From the NCBI RefSeq assembly GCF_030908385.1, contig NZ_CP133091.1, positions 1 to 64,000 on the forward strand: 64,000 nt of DNA, read 5' to 3'. The translations under genes and the position numbers were made by a program. Below are positions 37,439 through 48,621 of this stretch, piece by piece; position 1 is the first letter of the stretch; each line of letters starts with the position of its first letter. Below the pieces are notes generated by a model. That model searched no databases. It was given only the letters and a program-made list of their open reading frames with translations, and was not told where the DNA came from. Origin of the DNA: Mangrovimonas sp. YM274 (GTDB taxonomy: Bacteria > Bacteroidota > Bacteroidia > Flavobacteriales > Flavobacteriaceae).

Positions 37439-38116
37439 ATGAGCGGATTTCTTAAATCTTCGATAGGAAGAAAAGTGGCCATGGCACTTTCGGCCTTCTT
37501 CCTAATGTTTTTCTTAATAATTCATTTAGCGGTAAACATCACATCACTTTTTAGTCCTGATTTATTCAATGAATTATCACATTTCATGGGAACAAATCCT
37601 TTGGTGCAATTGGCCTTACAACCTGTATTGATATTTGGTGTTGTATTCCATTTTGTGATGGGATTTGTATTGGAATTAAAAAACAGAAAAGCCATTGGCG
37701 TAAAATATGCACAAAACAATGGTGCGGCCAATTCTACTTGGATGAGCCGAAACATGATCATCAGTGGTGTTGTTGTATTGGCATTTATTTTGCTTCACTT
37801 CATCGACTTCTGGATTCCTGAACTTAACGTAAAATACATCCACGGCGACATGTCTGGATTATTGCCAGATGGCGAAAGCTACCGTTATTTTGAAGAACTG
37901 CAACACAAATTTGTATCTCCTATCCGTGTAGGAGCCTATGTAATTGCGTTTGTGCTTTTAGGCTTACACTTGGCACATGGATTTACATCGGCCTTCCAAT
38001 CTATGGGAGCGACTGCAGGACGTAAAAAAACGATGCAACAAATAGGGAAAGCGTACTCTGTAATTATCCCACTAGGATTTATCATTATCGCTTTATTCCA
38101 CCACTTTAACCATTAA
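37439..38116 (+). CDS. sdhC: Succinate dehydrogenase cytochrome b subunit
   Basis: The membrane anchor subunit of complex II binds haem b and quinone. It is 225 residues from the ATG at 37439 ([20 protein letters not shown]), with five likely helices and histidines at [23 protein letters not shown] and [13 protein letters not shown]-started 12-residue extension is unlikely because it would begin inside the promoter. It precedes sdhA by 14 bp. Confidence 0.94.
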   Translation: MSGFLKSSIGRKVAMALSAFFLMFFLIIHLAVNITSLFSPDLFNELSHFMGTNPLVQLALQPVLIFGVVFHFVMGFVLELKNRKAIGVKYAQNNGAANSTWMSRNMIISGVVVLAFILLHFIDFWIPELNVKYIHGDMSGLLPDGESYRYFEELQHKFVSPIRVGAYVIAFVLLGLHLAHGFTSAFQSMGATAGRKKTMQQIGKAYSVIIPLGFIIIALFHHFNH

Positions 38117-38130
38117 TCTTAAATACACAA

Positions 38131-40143
38131 ATGGCTTTAGATTCAAAAGTACCAAAGGGTCCAATTAAAGATAAATGGACAGACTATAAAAATAAAATCA
38201 ACTTGGTTAATCCTGCCAACAAACGTCACATTGATGTTATCGTGGTAGGAACAGGTTTAGCAGGAGGTTCTGCTGCAGCAACCTTAGCCGAATTAGGATA
38301 TAACGTAAAGGCTTTTGCCTACCAAGATTCACCACGTCGTGCGCACTCCATTGCTGCACAAGGGGGTATTAATGCCGCCAAAAACTATCAAGGCGATGGT
38401 GACTCTACTTATAGATTATTTTACGACACCGTAAAAGGTGGGGATTACCGTTCTCGTGAAGCGAACGTATACCGCTTGGCTGAAGTATCTGCCAACATCA
38501 TCGACCAATGTGTGGCGCAAGGGGTTCCTTTCGCTAGAGATTATGGAGGATTGTTGGACAACCGTTCGTTTGGTGGGGTTTTGGTATCCAGAACGTTTTA
38601 CGCCAAAGGACAAACAGGACAACAGTTATTGCTTGGGGCTTACTCTGCCATGAACAGACAGATTGCTCGTGGTAAGATTGAAATGTTCAACAGACACGAA
38701 ATGTTGGACGTTGTAGTGGTAGACGGTAAGGCTAGAGGTATCATTGCCAGAAACCTTATTACCGGTGAAATAGAGCGCCACTCTGCACACGCGGTTGTAA
38801 TTGCTTCTGGAGGTTACGGAAACGTATATTTCCTATCAACCAACGCAATGGGATCCAACGCTACGGCTGCTTGGAAAATCCACAAAAAAGGAGCGTATTT
38901 CGCAAACCCTTGTTTTACGCAAATCCACCCAACATGTATTCCGCGTTCAGGTGATTACCAATCTAAGTTAACCTTGATGTCGGAATCCCTGCGTAACGAC
39001 GGACGTATCTGGGTACCTAAAAACATGGAGGATGTCATGGCCATTCGTGAAGGCCGTAAGAAGCCTACCGATTTATCGGAAGACGAAAGAGATTACTACT
39101 TAGAGCGTCGTTATCCTGCTTTCGGAAACTTGGTGCCACGTGACGTAGCATCTCGTGCTGCAAAAGAGCGTTGTGATGCTGGTTACGGTGTAAATGCTAC
39201 TGGAGAAGCCGTGTACTTGGATTTTGCTTCGGCTATAGAACGCTACGGTAAGGAGCAGGCTAAAATTCACAATATTGACAACCCAACAGAGGCTAAAATA
39301 TACGAGTTAGGAAAAGGAATCGTAGAAGCTAAATACGGGAACTTATTCCAGATGTACGAAAAGATCGTTGACGAAGATCCGTACAAAACTCCAATGATGA
39401 TTTACCCTGCAACCCACTATACCATGGGTGGTGTTTGGGTAGACTACAACTTGATGACGACCATTCCTGGATGTTACTGTATCGGGGAAGCCAACTTCTC
39501 AGATCACGGAGCAAACAGACTTGGAGCTTCAGCCTTAATGCAAGGTTTGGCCGATGGTTACTTCGTATTACCATACACGATTGGAGATTATTTAGCTGAC
39601 GATATTCGTACAGGAAAAATCCCAACAGACTCTAAAGAGTTTGAAGAAGCTGAAAAAGCTGTTACAGACAGAATCAACTTCTTTATCAATAATAACGGAA
39701 CGAAATCTGTAGACCACTTCCACAAACGTCTTGGAAAAGTAATGTGGGACAAAGTAGGCATGGCTCGTAACGAACAAGGTTTAAAAGAAGCCATGGCCGA
39801 AATTAAACAAATTCGTGAGGAATTCTGGAAAGACGTAAAAGTACCAGGAAACGCCAACGAAATGAACCCTGAATTGGAAAAAGCAGGTCGTGTGGCCGAT
39901 TTCTTGGAATTGGGTGAGTTGTTCGCTAAAGATGCCTTAATGAGAGAAGAGTCTTGTGGAGGTCACTTTAGAGAAGAATCTGTTGAAGAAAGCGGTGAGC
40001 AAAAAGGAGAAGCAAAACGTAACGATAAAGACTTCGCCTTTGTTGCTGCATGGGAATACAAAGGAGAACCAGCAGATGCAGTGCTACATAAAGAAGAACT
40101 AGAATTTAAAGATATCGAACTAAAACAACGTTCATACAAATAA
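38131..40143 (+). CDS. sdhA: Succinate dehydrogenase flavoprotein subunit
   Basis: This 670-residue flavoprotein oxidises succinate. FAD-binding [17 protein letters not shown] is near residue 37, then the FAD-linked His region [19 protein letters not shown], catalytic residues in [12 protein letters not shown] and HPTCIPRSG, and [10 protein letters not shown]. The form is that of Bacteroidota and epsilonproteobacterial fumarate-reductase-like enzymes (long C-terminal extension). It is in an operon with sdhC and sdhB. Confidence 0.96.
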   Translation: MALDSKVPKGPIKDKWTDYKNKINLVNPANKRHIDVIVVGTGLAGGSAAATLAELGYNVKAFAYQDSPRRAHSIAAQGGINAAKNYQGDGDSTYRLFYDTVKGGDYRSREANVYRLAEVSANIIDQCVAQGVPFARDYGGLLDNRSFGGVLVSRTFYAKGQTGQQLLLGAYSAMNRQIARGKIEMFNRHEMLDVVVVDGKARGIIARNLITGEIERHSAHAVVIASGGYGNVYFLSTNAMGSNATAAWKIHKKGAYFANPCFTQIHPTCIPRSGDYQSKLTLMSESLRNDGRIWVPKNMEDVMAIREGRKKPTDLSEDERDYYLERRYPAFGNLVPRDVASRAAKERCDAGYGVNATGEAVYLDFASAIERYGKEQAKIHNIDNPTEAKIYELGKGIVEAKYGNLFQMYEKIVDEDPYKTPMMIYPATHYTMGGVWVDYNLMTTIPGCYCIGEANFSDHGANRLGASALMQGLADGYFVLPYTIGDYLADDIRTGKIPTDSKEFEEAEKAVTDRINFFINNNGTKSVDHFHKRLGKVMWDKVGMARNEQGLKEAMAEIKQIREEFWKDVKVPGNANEMNPELEKAGRVADFLELGELFAKDALMREESCGGHFREESVEESGEQKGEAKRNDKDFAFVAAWEYKGEPADAVLHKEELEFKDIELKQRSYK

Positions 40144-40153
40144 GATTGACATT

Positions 40154-40900
40154 ATGAATTTAACACTTAAAATTTGGAGACAGAAAGACTCAAATGCAAA
40201 GGGTCAAATGGTCGATTATAAAGTTACTGATATTTCAGAGCATATGTCTTTTCTTGAAATGATGGATGTTTTGAACGAACAATTGGTAAACACCGGAGAA
40301 GAGCCAGTAGCCTTCGATCACGATTGTCGTGAGGGTATTTGCGGAATGTGTTCGCTATACATTAATGGTGAAGCGCACGGTCCAGACCGTGGGGTTACTA
40401 CCTGTCAGTTACACATGCGTATGTTCAAAGACGGTGACACCATTACCATCGAACCTTGGAGAGCTGCGGCATTCCCTGTAATTAAGGATTTAGTTGTAGA
40501 CAGAACCTCTTTTGAGCGCATTCAGCAAGCTGGAGGGTATATCTCGGTAAACACGTCTGGAAACACGCAAGATGCCAACGCTATTCCTATTTCCAAACAT
40601 GCTGCCGACGAGGCTATGGACGCCGCCACCTGTATTGGCTGTGGTGCCTGTGTAGCCACTTGTAAAAACTCTTCTGCTATGTTATTCGTAGGAGCTAAGG
40701 TATCTCAATATGCCTTATTGCCACAAGGACAGGTAGAAGCGACAGACCGTGTAATGAACATGGTAAAACAAATGGATTTAGAAGGATTCGGTAACTGTAC
40801 CAACACAGGAGCTTGTGAGATTGAATGTCCTAAAGGCATTTCATTAGAAAACATTGCAAGAATGAATAGAGAATTCTTAAAAGCTAATTTAAAAGGATAA
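40154..40900 (+). CDS. sdhB: Succinate dehydrogenase iron-sulfur subunit
   Basis: The 248-residue electron-transfer subunit has a 2Fe-2S motif (CREGICGMC with a downstream Cys), a 4Fe-4S motif ([11 protein letters not shown]) and further cysteines ([15 protein letters not shown]). It is 10 bp after sdhA and ends the operon. Confidence 0.96.
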   Translation: MNLTLKIWRQKDSNAKGQMVDYKVTDISEHMSFLEMMDVLNEQLVNTGEEPVAFDHDCREGICGMCSLYINGEAHGPDRGVTTCQLHMRMFKDGDTITIEPWRAAAFPVIKDLVVDRTSFERIQQAGGYISVNTSGNTQDANAIPISKHAADEAMDAATCIGCGACVATCKNSSAMLFVGAKVSQYALLPQGQVEATDRVMNMVKQMDLEGFGNCTNTGACEIECPKGISLENIARMNREFLKANLKG

Positions 40901-40922
40901 ACCTTTAATAGTGATTGATATT

Positions 40923-40958
40923 AAAAAACCTAAGCAGCAATGCTTAGGTTTTTTTTTG
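40923..40958 (+). terminator. Terminator of the sdh operon
   Basis: Stem AACCTAAGCA / TGCTTAGGTT with a GCAA loop, extended by A and T runs and ending in a long T-run. Confidence 0.88.
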
Positions 40959-40983
40959 TTTCTTTAGCATTCATTTACAACCC

Positions 40984-42753
40984 ATGGAACAACCTACAAC
41001 CTTCTATAGTACCCAATTAGAAAATCATCAAAATCACTTAAAGCAATTCAATAAAAAATTGGTAGTCCTAAGTAGTCTACGGCTTACAGTTTTTTTGGTT
41101 GCTGCCATCGGCATTTACTTTACCTTCAGCACATGGCACATAGCCTTGGCAATAGGAGTTATAGGAACCATTCTCTTTGTATTCCTGCTCTCAAAATACA
41201 CCGATTTAAAACGTCAGCGTGGCTTAACCAAAGCCTTGATCAACATCAATGAAGCAGAATTACAAATGCTCTCAGGCAACTATGACAACCAGCCTACCGG
41301 AGAAAAATTCCTAGACCCTCACCACGCCTATAGCCTAGATATAGACCTTTTCGGAAAAGGCTCTTTCTTCCAAACTATAAACCGAACTAAAACTAAAGAA
41401 GGTAAACAATATTTAGCAAAAACCTTAACCGCCAATAACATTGAAAACATCACCAAACGCCAAGAAGCCATTAAGGAACTCACCAAACTTCCAGAATGGC
41501 GTCAAAACTTTTCGGCTTTAGCCTCCTTGATTCATGTGGAAACACCAAACAAGGACATCATTAATTGGCTTCAGCAATACAAACCCTTTGCAAACCAACT
41601 ATTAAAATACCTTCCCTTAGGGTTTAGCATGGCATCTTTAGCACTATTGGCCTTAACCATATTCCAGCTCATCCCCATGTCCATCAGTGGCTATTGGTTG
41701 TTATTAGGACTCATGATCACGGGGCGTCATTTAAAGAACATAAACATCCTTGCCGCTCATACCGATAAAGTAAAAGATACGTTTCGTCAGTATGCACAAT
41801 TATTGCAACAGATTGAAGCGCAAACGTTCCAATCGAAACTCCTAACCGAGAAACAAGAACAGATTCAATCGCATCATAAAAAGGCGTCGGACATATTTGG
41901 ACAATTGTCTGGCTACCTCGATGCTTTGGATAATCGTAACAACCTTATCTCCGCCATTTTTGGAAATGGCCTCTTCCTAACCGACCTCAAGCACAGTTAC
42001 CATATCGAGCAATGGATTGCAACTTATAAAGACGTTACCAAGGAATGGTTTGACGTCGTATCCTTTTTTGAAGCCTACAACTCCTTGGCCAATTACGCCT
42101 TTAACCAACCAGATTTTGTGTACCCTAAAATTGTGCAGGACCAATCCTTGATCCATGCCACAGGTTTGGGCCACCCATTATTGGATGCCAACAAACGTAT
42201 TACCAGCGACCTCATCATCGACAACCAACAGTTTTTTATTGTCACTGGCGCCAACATGGCGGGGAAAAGCACCTTTTTACGTACAGTGTCCCTGCACATC
42301 ATGATGGCCAATGTTGGGCTTCCGGTATGCGCCCAAGAAAGCAGCTATCACCCTATCAAGTTGATTACAAGCATGCGCACCACTGATTCCTTGACCGATG
42401 ACAGCAGTTATTTCTTTTCAGAATTGACCAGATTAAAATATATCGTCGACGCTATCCAAGACCAGCCTTATTTCATCATCTTAGACGAAATACTAAAAGG
42501 CACCAATAGCACCGATAAAGCCATTGGCTCCCGTAAGTTTGTGGAAAAACTAGTGGCCACCCATGCTACGGGCATCATTGCCACCCACGATTTGAGTTTA
42601 TGTGAAATTGAAAAAGAATTACCGCCTGTTGCCAACTATTACTTTGATGCCCAAATAGTGAATGACGAACTGTTTTTTGACTACAAGCTCAAAAAAGGCA
42701 TCTGTCAAAACATGAATGCCAGCTTCCTATTACAGAAAATGGGGATTGTGTAG
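40984..42753 (+). CDS. Membrane-associated MutS-like ATPase
   Basis: This 589-residue protein carries the MutS domain V ATPase (Walker A TGANMAGKSTFLRTV, Walker B region FIILDEILKGTN, then SFLLQKMG) but no mismatch-recognition domain. Two pairs of hydrophobic helices (about 25-65 and 215-250) make it a membrane-linked version. Such MutS-family proteins are common in Bacteroidota; the role is unclear. It follows the sdh terminator and appears to be monocistronic. Confidence 0.88.
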   Translation: MEQPTTFYSTQLENHQNHLKQFNKKLVVLSSLRLTVFLVAAIGIYFTFSTWHIALAIGVIGTILFVFLLSKYTDLKRQRGLTKALININEAELQMLSGNYDNQPTGEKFLDPHHAYSLDIDLFGKGSFFQTINRTKTKEGKQYLAKTLTANNIENITKRQEAIKELTKLPEWRQNFSALASLIHVETPNKDIINWLQQYKPFANQLLKYLPLGFSMASLALLALTIFQLIPMSISGYWLLLGLMITGRHLKNINILAAHTDKVKDTFRQYAQLLQQIEAQTFQSKLLTEKQEQIQSHHKKASDIFGQLSGYLDALDNRNNLISAIFGNGLFLTDLKHSYHIEQWIATYKDVTKEWFDVVSFFEAYNSLANYAFNQPDFVYPKIVQDQSLIHATGLGHPLLDANKRITSDLIIDNQQFFIVTGANMAGKSTFLRTVSLHIMMANVGLPVCAQESSYHPIKLITSMRTTDSLTDDSSYFFSELTRLKYIVDAIQDQPYFIILDEILKGTNSTDKAIGSRKFVEKLVATHATGIIATHDLSLCEIEKELPPVANYYFDAQIVNDELFFDYKLKKGICQNMNASFLLQKMGIV

Positions 42754-42825
42754 TATACGTTCAATACAGCAATAATGAACTTTACTAAAAAATACATCCA
42801 CCTATTTCTATAATACTTTAAGACC

Positions 42826-43015
42826 TACTTCCGGCAAAGCCGGAATAACCTGTCGTAAGTCTAGGAAGAGGGCTCCGTTAAAAATGTTCGAAGCCTTGGA
42901 GAACATTTAGGAGTCCTCTTCCGGTTGTGTTGGTACAACACAAAGGCCTACCGACAGGGCGTCTTTTCTTTTGGTTCGTTTTCTTTGGACGAGCAAAGAA
43001 AATGAACAGACATCC
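42826..43015 (+). repeat. Structured intergenic repeat, unit 1
   Basis: This occupies most of the 324-bp gap between the MutS-like gene and the XdhC gene. It shares layout and tail with the unit at 48791-49003. Stems are TTCCGGC/GCCGGAA, CCTGTCG (42849-42855) with CGACAGG (42952-42958), 42864-42876 with 42910-42922 (13 bp, one G.U), and AAATGTTC/GAACATTT closing on the loop GAAGCCTTGGA. A tail hairpin TTTCTTTG/CAAAGAAA ends it. No ORF lies in it. Confidence 0.85.
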
Positions 43016-43077
43016 ACCAAAAACTAACAAAGCAAAAACCCCTTTCAACCTACCCCAAGATTTCGTACTTTTAAAGG

Positions 43078-44100
43078 ATGACCCATGAATTCAAAAACAT
43101 CCTAGAACAGACCCATAGCAACCAAAAAAGGCACCTAAAACACGTCTTGGCAACCGTCGTGGCTCTAGACGGCTCCTCCTACAGGAAACCAGGGGTACAG
43201 ATGCTAATTGATGAAAACGGCCATATCACAGGTGCCGTCAGTGGCGGCTGTGTAGAAAAAGAAGTAGTACTGCAATCAATATCCGTGTTTAAGAAGGGAA
43301 TGCCCAAAGTGATGACCTACGACGGACGCTACCGATTGGGTTGTGAAGGCACTCTTTTCATTCTATTGGAACCCTTTAGTATCACAGAAGCAGCTTTTAA
43401 CACTATACAAAAAGAGTTATCTGCACGTAGGCCCATGCAATGGACTTCCTATTTTCAAAAGGAAGACAAAACAGATGCCTCGTTTGGTTCGGTGTTAAAG
43501 CTTGAAGATGGTTCGCACATAAGCTTTAGGACAGACGTGGATGAAATGAATTTTCAAACTGATCACCTAAGTTTTCAACAGGAGTTTACCCCACTCTCAC
43601 GATTGATTATTATTGGGGCCGAACACGATGCCGTACAGCTTTGCAAATCGGCTGCCCAATTAGGTTGGGAAGTCCTTTTAATAGCCTCCCCAAACGACCC
43701 TAAGAACGACATAGATTTTCCAGGTGTTTCCTCCATATACCACCTCAACCCAGAGCAGCAATGGCCCCTGCCTATCGATGCGCATACGGCCATTGTGCTT
43801 ATGACCCACAACTATGCCCGCGACCTGCACTTTGCGTTACAGCTGTCCCAAACCCAGCCTTTTTACATGGGCATTTTGGGCTCCTACCACCGCAGGGAAA
43901 AGCTTCTTAACGAACTCATAGAACGCCAACCCGATATTGCTTCGGAGTTTTTGGACACTATCTTTAGTCCTGCAGGTATAGCCATTGGGGCCATCACCCC
44001 GCAGGAAATTGCCCTTTCCATCCTTAGTGAAATCATTGCGGTAAAGCGCCATCGGGAAGTGCCCTCCCTTCGGTCCTACCTCCGGAATATCCATCCCTAA
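43078..44100 (+). CDS. XdhC/CoxI family protein
   Basis: The 340-residue protein of the XdhC family prepares the molybdenum cofactor (sulfuration and insertion) for xanthine-dehydrogenase-type enzymes. N-terminal SSYRKPGVQMLIDENG and AVSGGCVEKEV fit the XdhC/CoxI domain, and the C-terminal Rossmann-like domain shows ILGSYHRREKLL and SPAGIAIGAITPQEIA. It is 13 bp before the MobA-like gene and converges on a Mo hydroxylase gene pair, its likely client. Confidence 0.92.
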   Translation: MTHEFKNILEQTHSNQKRHLKHVLATVVALDGSSYRKPGVQMLIDENGHITGAVSGGCVEKEVVLQSISVFKKGMPKVMTYDGRYRLGCEGTLFILLEPFSITEAAFNTIQKELSARRPMQWTSYFQKEDKTDASFGSVLKLEDGSHISFRTDVDEMNFQTDHLSFQQEFTPLSRLIIIGAEHDAVQLCKSAAQLGWEVLLIASPNDPKNDIDFPGVSSIYHLNPEQQWPLPIDAHTAIVLMTHNYARDLHFALQLSQTQPFYMGILGSYHRREKLLNELIERQPDIASEFLDTIFSPAGIAIGAITPQEIALSILSEIIAVKRHREVPSLRSYLRNIHP

Positions 44101-44113
44101 CACTACAAGATCT

Positions 44114-44704
44114 ATGTCACACAGTGCCATCATCGTTTTAGCCGCAGGGGAAGGAAGCCGCATGCAGCAAATCAAACAATTGTTACCCTACAAAAGCACG
44201 ACGCTTTTAGAACATGCCCTTACAACCGCGCTTAGCACACAAGCTAATCATACCCTTTGTGTATTGGGCGCCCATAGCCCAAAGATCTTAGAGCATGGAC
44301 TTCCGAATATCGTCATACCTATAGAAAACATACATTGGAAAGAAGGTATGGGAAGCAGCATTGCAGCAGCTTTACAGTATCTAAATGACGAGCTTCCAAC
44401 GGTCAACACAGTACTCTTCACTTTGGCAGACCAACCCTTGGTCACCACCGCCTATTTGAATCTAATACTGAAAACTTCAAAAGAGCGTCCTACTTCCATT
44501 ATAGCTACCAACTACGAAACTTCACTAGGCGTTCCTGCCCTATTTCCGAAGCGCTATTTTGAAATTCTAAAGTCATTACAGGGAGAAACAGGTGCCAAAA
44601 GCATTCTTATGGCACACCAATCGCAAGTGATTGCATTGACACCCAACTTCGAGAACTTGGATGTTGACACCCCCGAAGCCTATCAAAAGATATTAAAACT
44701 GTAA
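44114..44704 (+). CDS. MobA/MocA-like nucleotidyltransferase
   Basis: This 196-residue NTP transferase probably adds CMP or GMP to molybdopterin. It shows the LAAGEGSRMQQIKQLLPY motif of the family, FTLADQPLV with the metal-binding Asp, and GETGAKSIL. With the XdhC gene upstream it forms a cofactor-maturation pair. Its stop is one base from the stop of the convergent Mo subunit gene. Confidence 0.9.
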   Translation: MSHSAIIVLAAGEGSRMQQIKQLLPYKSTTLLEHALTTALSTQANHTLCVLGAHSPKILEHGLPNIVIPIENIHWKEGMGSSIAAALQYLNDELPTVNTVLFTLADQPLVTTAYLNLILKTSKERPTSIIATNYETSLGVPALFPKRYFEILKSLQGETGAKSILMAHQSQVIALTPNFENLDVDTPEAYQKILKL

Positions 44705-44705
44705 A

Positions 44706-46904
44706 TTATCCCACAAATTTAGGTTGTTGTGGCACTACCATATACGGTTGTCTATAGTAACGTGTACCCGTAGCTTTATAGAGCGCATTGGCCAAAGCTC
44801 CTGCCACAGGAGGCAACGAAGGCTCGCCAAGGCCTGTAGGTGCAATACCATTGTCCACAAAAAACACGGCAATTTCCAAAGGCGCCTCATTGTTTCTAAT
44901 AAGATGGTACCCATCAAAATTTTGCTGTTGAGTGGCCCCTTTTTCAAAAGTCAACTGGCTATACATACAATGGCCTATACCGTCAATGATACCTCCCTCA
45001 ATCTGGTTAATGGCCCCTTCCTTGTTCACCACAATCCCACAATCTACCGCGCACCACACTTTTTTAATGCGAATATTGGCATCGTCCACCTTTTCCAAAT
45101 CGAACACCTGAGCCACATAGGAATTATGCGAATAATAGGCCGCTACCCCACGGTATACATTAGGCATTTTGCTTCCCCAATTGCTTTTGTCACGTACCAA
45201 TTTCAGGACGCCTGCATAGCGTTCAGGATCGTAATCATTACGTTCACCCACGGGATTTTTGATGGCTCTATCAAATAGCTGCAACCTAAACTCGATAGGA
45301 TCTTTCCCCGCAGCTTCCGCCACTTCATCCAAAAAGGACTGTTCGGCGCCGGCTACAAAATTGGACCTTGGTGCTCGCCAAGCCCCGGTAGAAATATTGG
45401 TATCAATACCATAATGCGTCGCCTTATAATTCGCTACCGTACCTGCCGGAAACCGATCAGGAAACAAGGGACTCGACGGAATCCCAGCCCCCTTCACTGC
45501 AAAAGCTGCAAGATGCCCCTTCTTGTCCAAAGCAGCTCGGTATTGTATGTGGTACGACGGACGGTACGTCCCCTGCGTCATGTCATCTTCTCGGGTATAA
45601 ATTAATTTTATAGGCCCACCATAAGCTTTCGAAATAGCTGCTGCCTCCAAACCAAAATTCCCATAAAGGCGTCTTCCAAAGCCACCACCCATTCTAGTCA
45701 TATCTACAAAAATCTTGGATTCCGGCATGTTTAGCAAGCCTGCAGCCGATTGCCGCAACTGTTCTGGGGTTTGTATCGGGCCAATAAGCCGTGCCTTATC
45801 TGCGGTCACATCCGCAAAAAAGTTCATGGGTTCCATAGTATTATGGGCCAAAAAGGCACCGGTATACCCACGTTCCACCACCTTATCTGACGAGGCAAAT
45901 ACCCCATCGGGGTCGCCATCCTTTCGGCCTACCTCTCCTTCACTCTTATCAAATACACTGCTAAAACTGTCCAAATGTGCCGTAGTGGCTTCCAAAGTCC
46001 CCACGGTTTTCCAACGTACCTCCAGGGCTTCTTTGGCTTTCATCACCTGCCAAGTGCTGTCGCCTACCACTACCAAGAGCTCATTAAAGGCATTCACATC
46101 AGACCACTGTGGCTTGTCCAAAGCCGTATTCACGGTAAATATCTTTTTAATTCCCGGCATGCTCTTGGCCTTATCGGCGTTATACCCATCCAATTGCATT
46201 CCAAAAGCGGGCGGATGCACAATCATGGCTATGGCCGTGCCCTTTTCCATATAATCCAAACCAAACAACGGCTTCCCAGTAACAATGCCCTTGCCGTCCA
46301 CGTTCTTCACAAAAGTCCCAATCAACTTAAAATCTTTAGGGTCTTTTAGTGGCACCTCTTCCGGTACCGCAATGGTAGCTGCTTCCTGCAAGAGGTCTTT
46401 ATAGGCTATACTTTTTCCGCTAGGCAAATGTTTCACCATGCCCTTATCGGTCACCAATTCATCGGGAGACATGCTCCATAATTTGGCTGCCGAAGCCAAC
46501 ATTAAATAGCGCGCTGTGGCCCCCGCCATACGCAAGCTGTCCCAACCTTGACGGATGGATTGACTCCCTCCCGCCAATTGGCGTGTATATTTTTCGGTGT
46601 CCAAAGGCGCCTGTTCTACCTGAACTTGGTCCCAATCCACATCCAGCTCCTCGGCCACAATAAGCGGCATGGAGGTTTTAACGTTCTGTCCAATTTCGGG
46701 GTTGGGCGACATGATGGTCACCGTCCCGTCTTCATTCATCCTGATAAACGCATTGATGTTGAAGAGGCCCTCAACCGCCTCGGCATTGCTGCTACTGTGC
46801 GCCAAGCCCGAAAGCCAACTGAACTGCAGCATCAAACCGGCCCCGCCCACTGCGGAAACCTTTAAAAACGAACGTCTATTGAAATGGGTTTTAATATGTG
46901 TCAT
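44706..46904 (-). CDS. Molybdopterin-binding aldehyde/xanthine oxidase-type large subunit (Tat signal)
   Basis: This 732-residue subunit has a twin-arginine signal (NRRSFLKVSAVGGAGLMLQF) and the Mo-cofactor domains seen in isoquinoline 1-oxidoreductase beta subunits (IorB): GGGFGRRLYGNFGLEAA, GAWRAPRSNFVAGAEQSF, and the Glu-bearing GLGEPSLPPVAGALANAL near the C-terminus. It hydroxylates a carbonyl or N-heterocycle; the substrate is unknown. The 2Fe-2S subunit gene is 6 bp upstream. Export by Tat as a folded complex is likely. Confidence 0.92.
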   Translation of the reverse strand: MTHIKTHFNRRSFLKVSAVGGAGLMLQFSWLSGLAHSSSNAEAVEGLFNINAFIRMNEDGTVTIMSPNPEIGQNVKTSMPLIVAEELDVDWDQVQVEQAPLDTEKYTRQLAGGSQSIRQGWDSLRMAGATARYLMLASAAKLWSMSPDELVTDKGMVKHLPSGKSIAYKDLLQEAATIAVPEEVPLKDPKDFKLIGTFVKNVDGKGIVTGKPLFGLDYMEKGTAIAMIVHPPAFGMQLDGYNADKAKSMPGIKKIFTVNTALDKPQWSDVNAFNELLVVVGDSTWQVMKAKEALEVRWKTVGTLEATTAHLDSFSSVFDKSEGEVGRKDGDPDGVFASSDKVVERGYTGAFLAHNTMEPMNFFADVTADKARLIGPIQTPEQLRQSAAGLLNMPESKIFVDMTRMGGGFGRRLYGNFGLEAAAISKAYGGPIKLIYTREDDMTQGTYRPSYHIQYRAALDKKGHLAAFAVKGAGIPSSPLFPDRFPAGTVANYKATHYGIDTNISTGAWRAPRSNFVAGAEQSFLDEVAEAAGKDPIEFRLQLFDRAIKNPVGERNDYDPERYAGVLKLVRDKSNWGSKMPNVYRGVAAYYSHNSYVAQVFDLEKVDDANIRIKKVWCAVDCGIVVNKEGAINQIEGGIIDGIGHCMYSQLTFEKGATQQQNFDGYHLIRNNEAPLEIAVFFVDNGIAPTGLGEPSLPPVAGALANALYKATGTRYYRQPYMVVPQQPKFVG

Positions 46905-46910
46905 GGCTGC

Positions 46911-47375
46911 TTACAGGTCTTTGGCGGCCATGGCTACGGCCTTATTGATTCTGGTATAGGTGCCGCAACGACACAGATTGCCCGTCATGGCATTGCGAAT
47001 ATCGTCTTCGGAAGGGTTGGGATTGCGCTCCAATAGGGCGGCCGCACTCATAATCTGTCCTGCTTGGCAGTAGCCACATTGGGCCACATCTACTTCCAAC
47101 CAAGCCTTTTGTACCGGGTGCGTACCATCCTTAGAAAGTCCTTCGATAGTGGTGAGCTTCATGCCCTCATTGGCCACAGCACTAACCGGCAAAGAACACG
47201 AGCGTATCGCGTTACCGTTTAAGTGAATGGTGCAGGCCCCGCACTGCCCAATGCCGCAGCCGTACTTGGTACCCACCAATTGTAAATGATCTCTCAAGAC
47301 CCAAAGTACGGGGGTGTCGGCGTCCACATCAACCTGATGTATGGCCCCATTTATGTGCAAGCTGTATTGTGGCAT
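46911..47375 (-). CDS. (2Fe-2S)-binding subunit of the molybdenum hydroxylase
   Basis: The 154-residue small subunit has a plant-type 2Fe-2S motif ([16 protein letters not shown]) and a second cluster domain ([16 protein letters not shown] and CRCGTYTRI). It has no signal of its own, so it is likely exported with the Tat-signal large subunit. The IorA-like pair here lacks a FAD subunit; electrons probably go to a cytochrome or quinone. Confidence 0.94.
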   Translation of the reverse strand: MPQYSLHINGAIHQVDVDADTPVLWVLRDHLQLVGTKYGCGIGQCGACTIHLNGNAIRSCSLPVSAVANEGMKLTTIEGLSKDGTHPVQKAWLEVDVAQCGYCQAGQIMSAAALLERNPNPSEDDIRNAMTGNLCRCGTYTRINKAVAMAAKDL

Positions 47376-47623
47376 AGTGTGCAGTTTAGTGATTGCTAAA
47401 GAATTAAAGTTATGAAAACTTTAACGGATTTTTAAAAGCCTTAGCAGAATTTTAACGAATGGTAACAGATGTATCACATCTCTTTATTTATTGTGGAAAG
47501 GAGTTTTTAGCACCCGAGTTTTAAAACGTATGAAACCTTATGAAGTCGTAATTCATGCCTAAACCTTCATAATGCGATGCCGATTCTTTTGGGAATAATC
47601 CTTTTCTGGTACAATTTCAAATT

Positions 47624-48271
47624 TTACTGAATTTCATCCTTTACAAAAACTGGTAATTCCCTACTATACTCTTCCATTTCTGGCTTGAGTATCCTATTGT
47701 AAAAATACGGCGTAGGCTGCCCGCCTGTACTGCTAAGCGAATCTATTTCTTGAAGCAATTCAGAATAACTTTCCAAATGCACTCTCATTTTGAAGTAATC
47801 TAAAAGAATTATAGAATCATTTGGAGACAACTGCATTCTATGCTCAAGTAAATTTACATTAGCTCTAATATTTTTTTGCGCATCCATTATTGCTCCCTTT
47901 TTATAATTTAAATAGGCGTTCGACAAATTCAAACTATATTCCTTAAAAGACGTATCTAACCCCTCGGATTTTTCCAACAAATCATTTAATTCTGAATATC
48001 TTTCTGAAAAAAATAGAACTGGAAAAATCACACTCAAGTTTTTATCCTTCAATCCAACCTTTTTAAGGTAACCAGATTCATTCAATAACACATAAGCACT
48101 ATCTAATGAACTTACCCGTTCAGTCATCATATAGTTAAAATTCAATTTCTTAACCTTACGCTCAATGAGCTCAAAATCATTCTTGTTAGAATCCTCAACT
48201 TGATATTTCTGGTTCTTACAAGCAACTAAAACAGAAAGAACCAACAGTTTGGCAGTCAATATTTTTTTCAT
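47624..48271 (-). CDS. Predicted lipoprotein with helical repeats
   Basis: The 215-residue protein has a lipoprotein signal (MKKILTAKLLVLSVLVACKNQ), then mostly alpha-helical sequence with TPR-like spacing (SYVLLNESGYLKKVG-like and LSNAYLNYKKGAIMDAQKNI segments). Function unknown. Codon use is AT-rich like the surroundings. The 248 bp between it and the 2Fe-2S gene hold no gene that I can see. Confidence 0.75.
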   Translation of the reverse strand: MKKILTAKLLVLSVLVACKNQKYQVEDSNKNDFELIERKVKKLNFNYMMTERVSSLDSAYVLLNESGYLKKVGLKDKNLSVIFPVLFFSERYSELNDLLEKSEGLDTSFKEYSLNLSNAYLNYKKGAIMDAQKNIRANVNLLEHRMQLSPNDSIILLDYFKMRVHLESYSELLQEIDSLSSTGGQPTPYFYNRILKPEMEEYSRELPVFVKDEIQ

Positions 48272-48621
48272 TGGTCTATATCTAAATCAGAGTTTTATGA
48301 AATCACTATTTATTTTCTCCTATATGCTAATGCATTAAAAGGGTGAAATTTTAGTCATAAAATTAGTGTTTCAGTTTACAATCCTCAGCGCACAAGAAGT
48401 AATTTTTGTGCAACATTGTTTTTATCGTAAGCCAGTCGCCAATACGTAATAACAGTAACCTATTGAACATCATTTAATCAAAACATCCTACTCCAAACCT
48501 AATGTTCATACAAATATTTTCCAAACACCTAAATCCATGACTCCATGCCCTCTCAAAAACGCCCTCCATCCCCCATCATAAACAAGGGCTATGTTAATGC
48601 TTGGTTCGTCTTTGGTTCGTG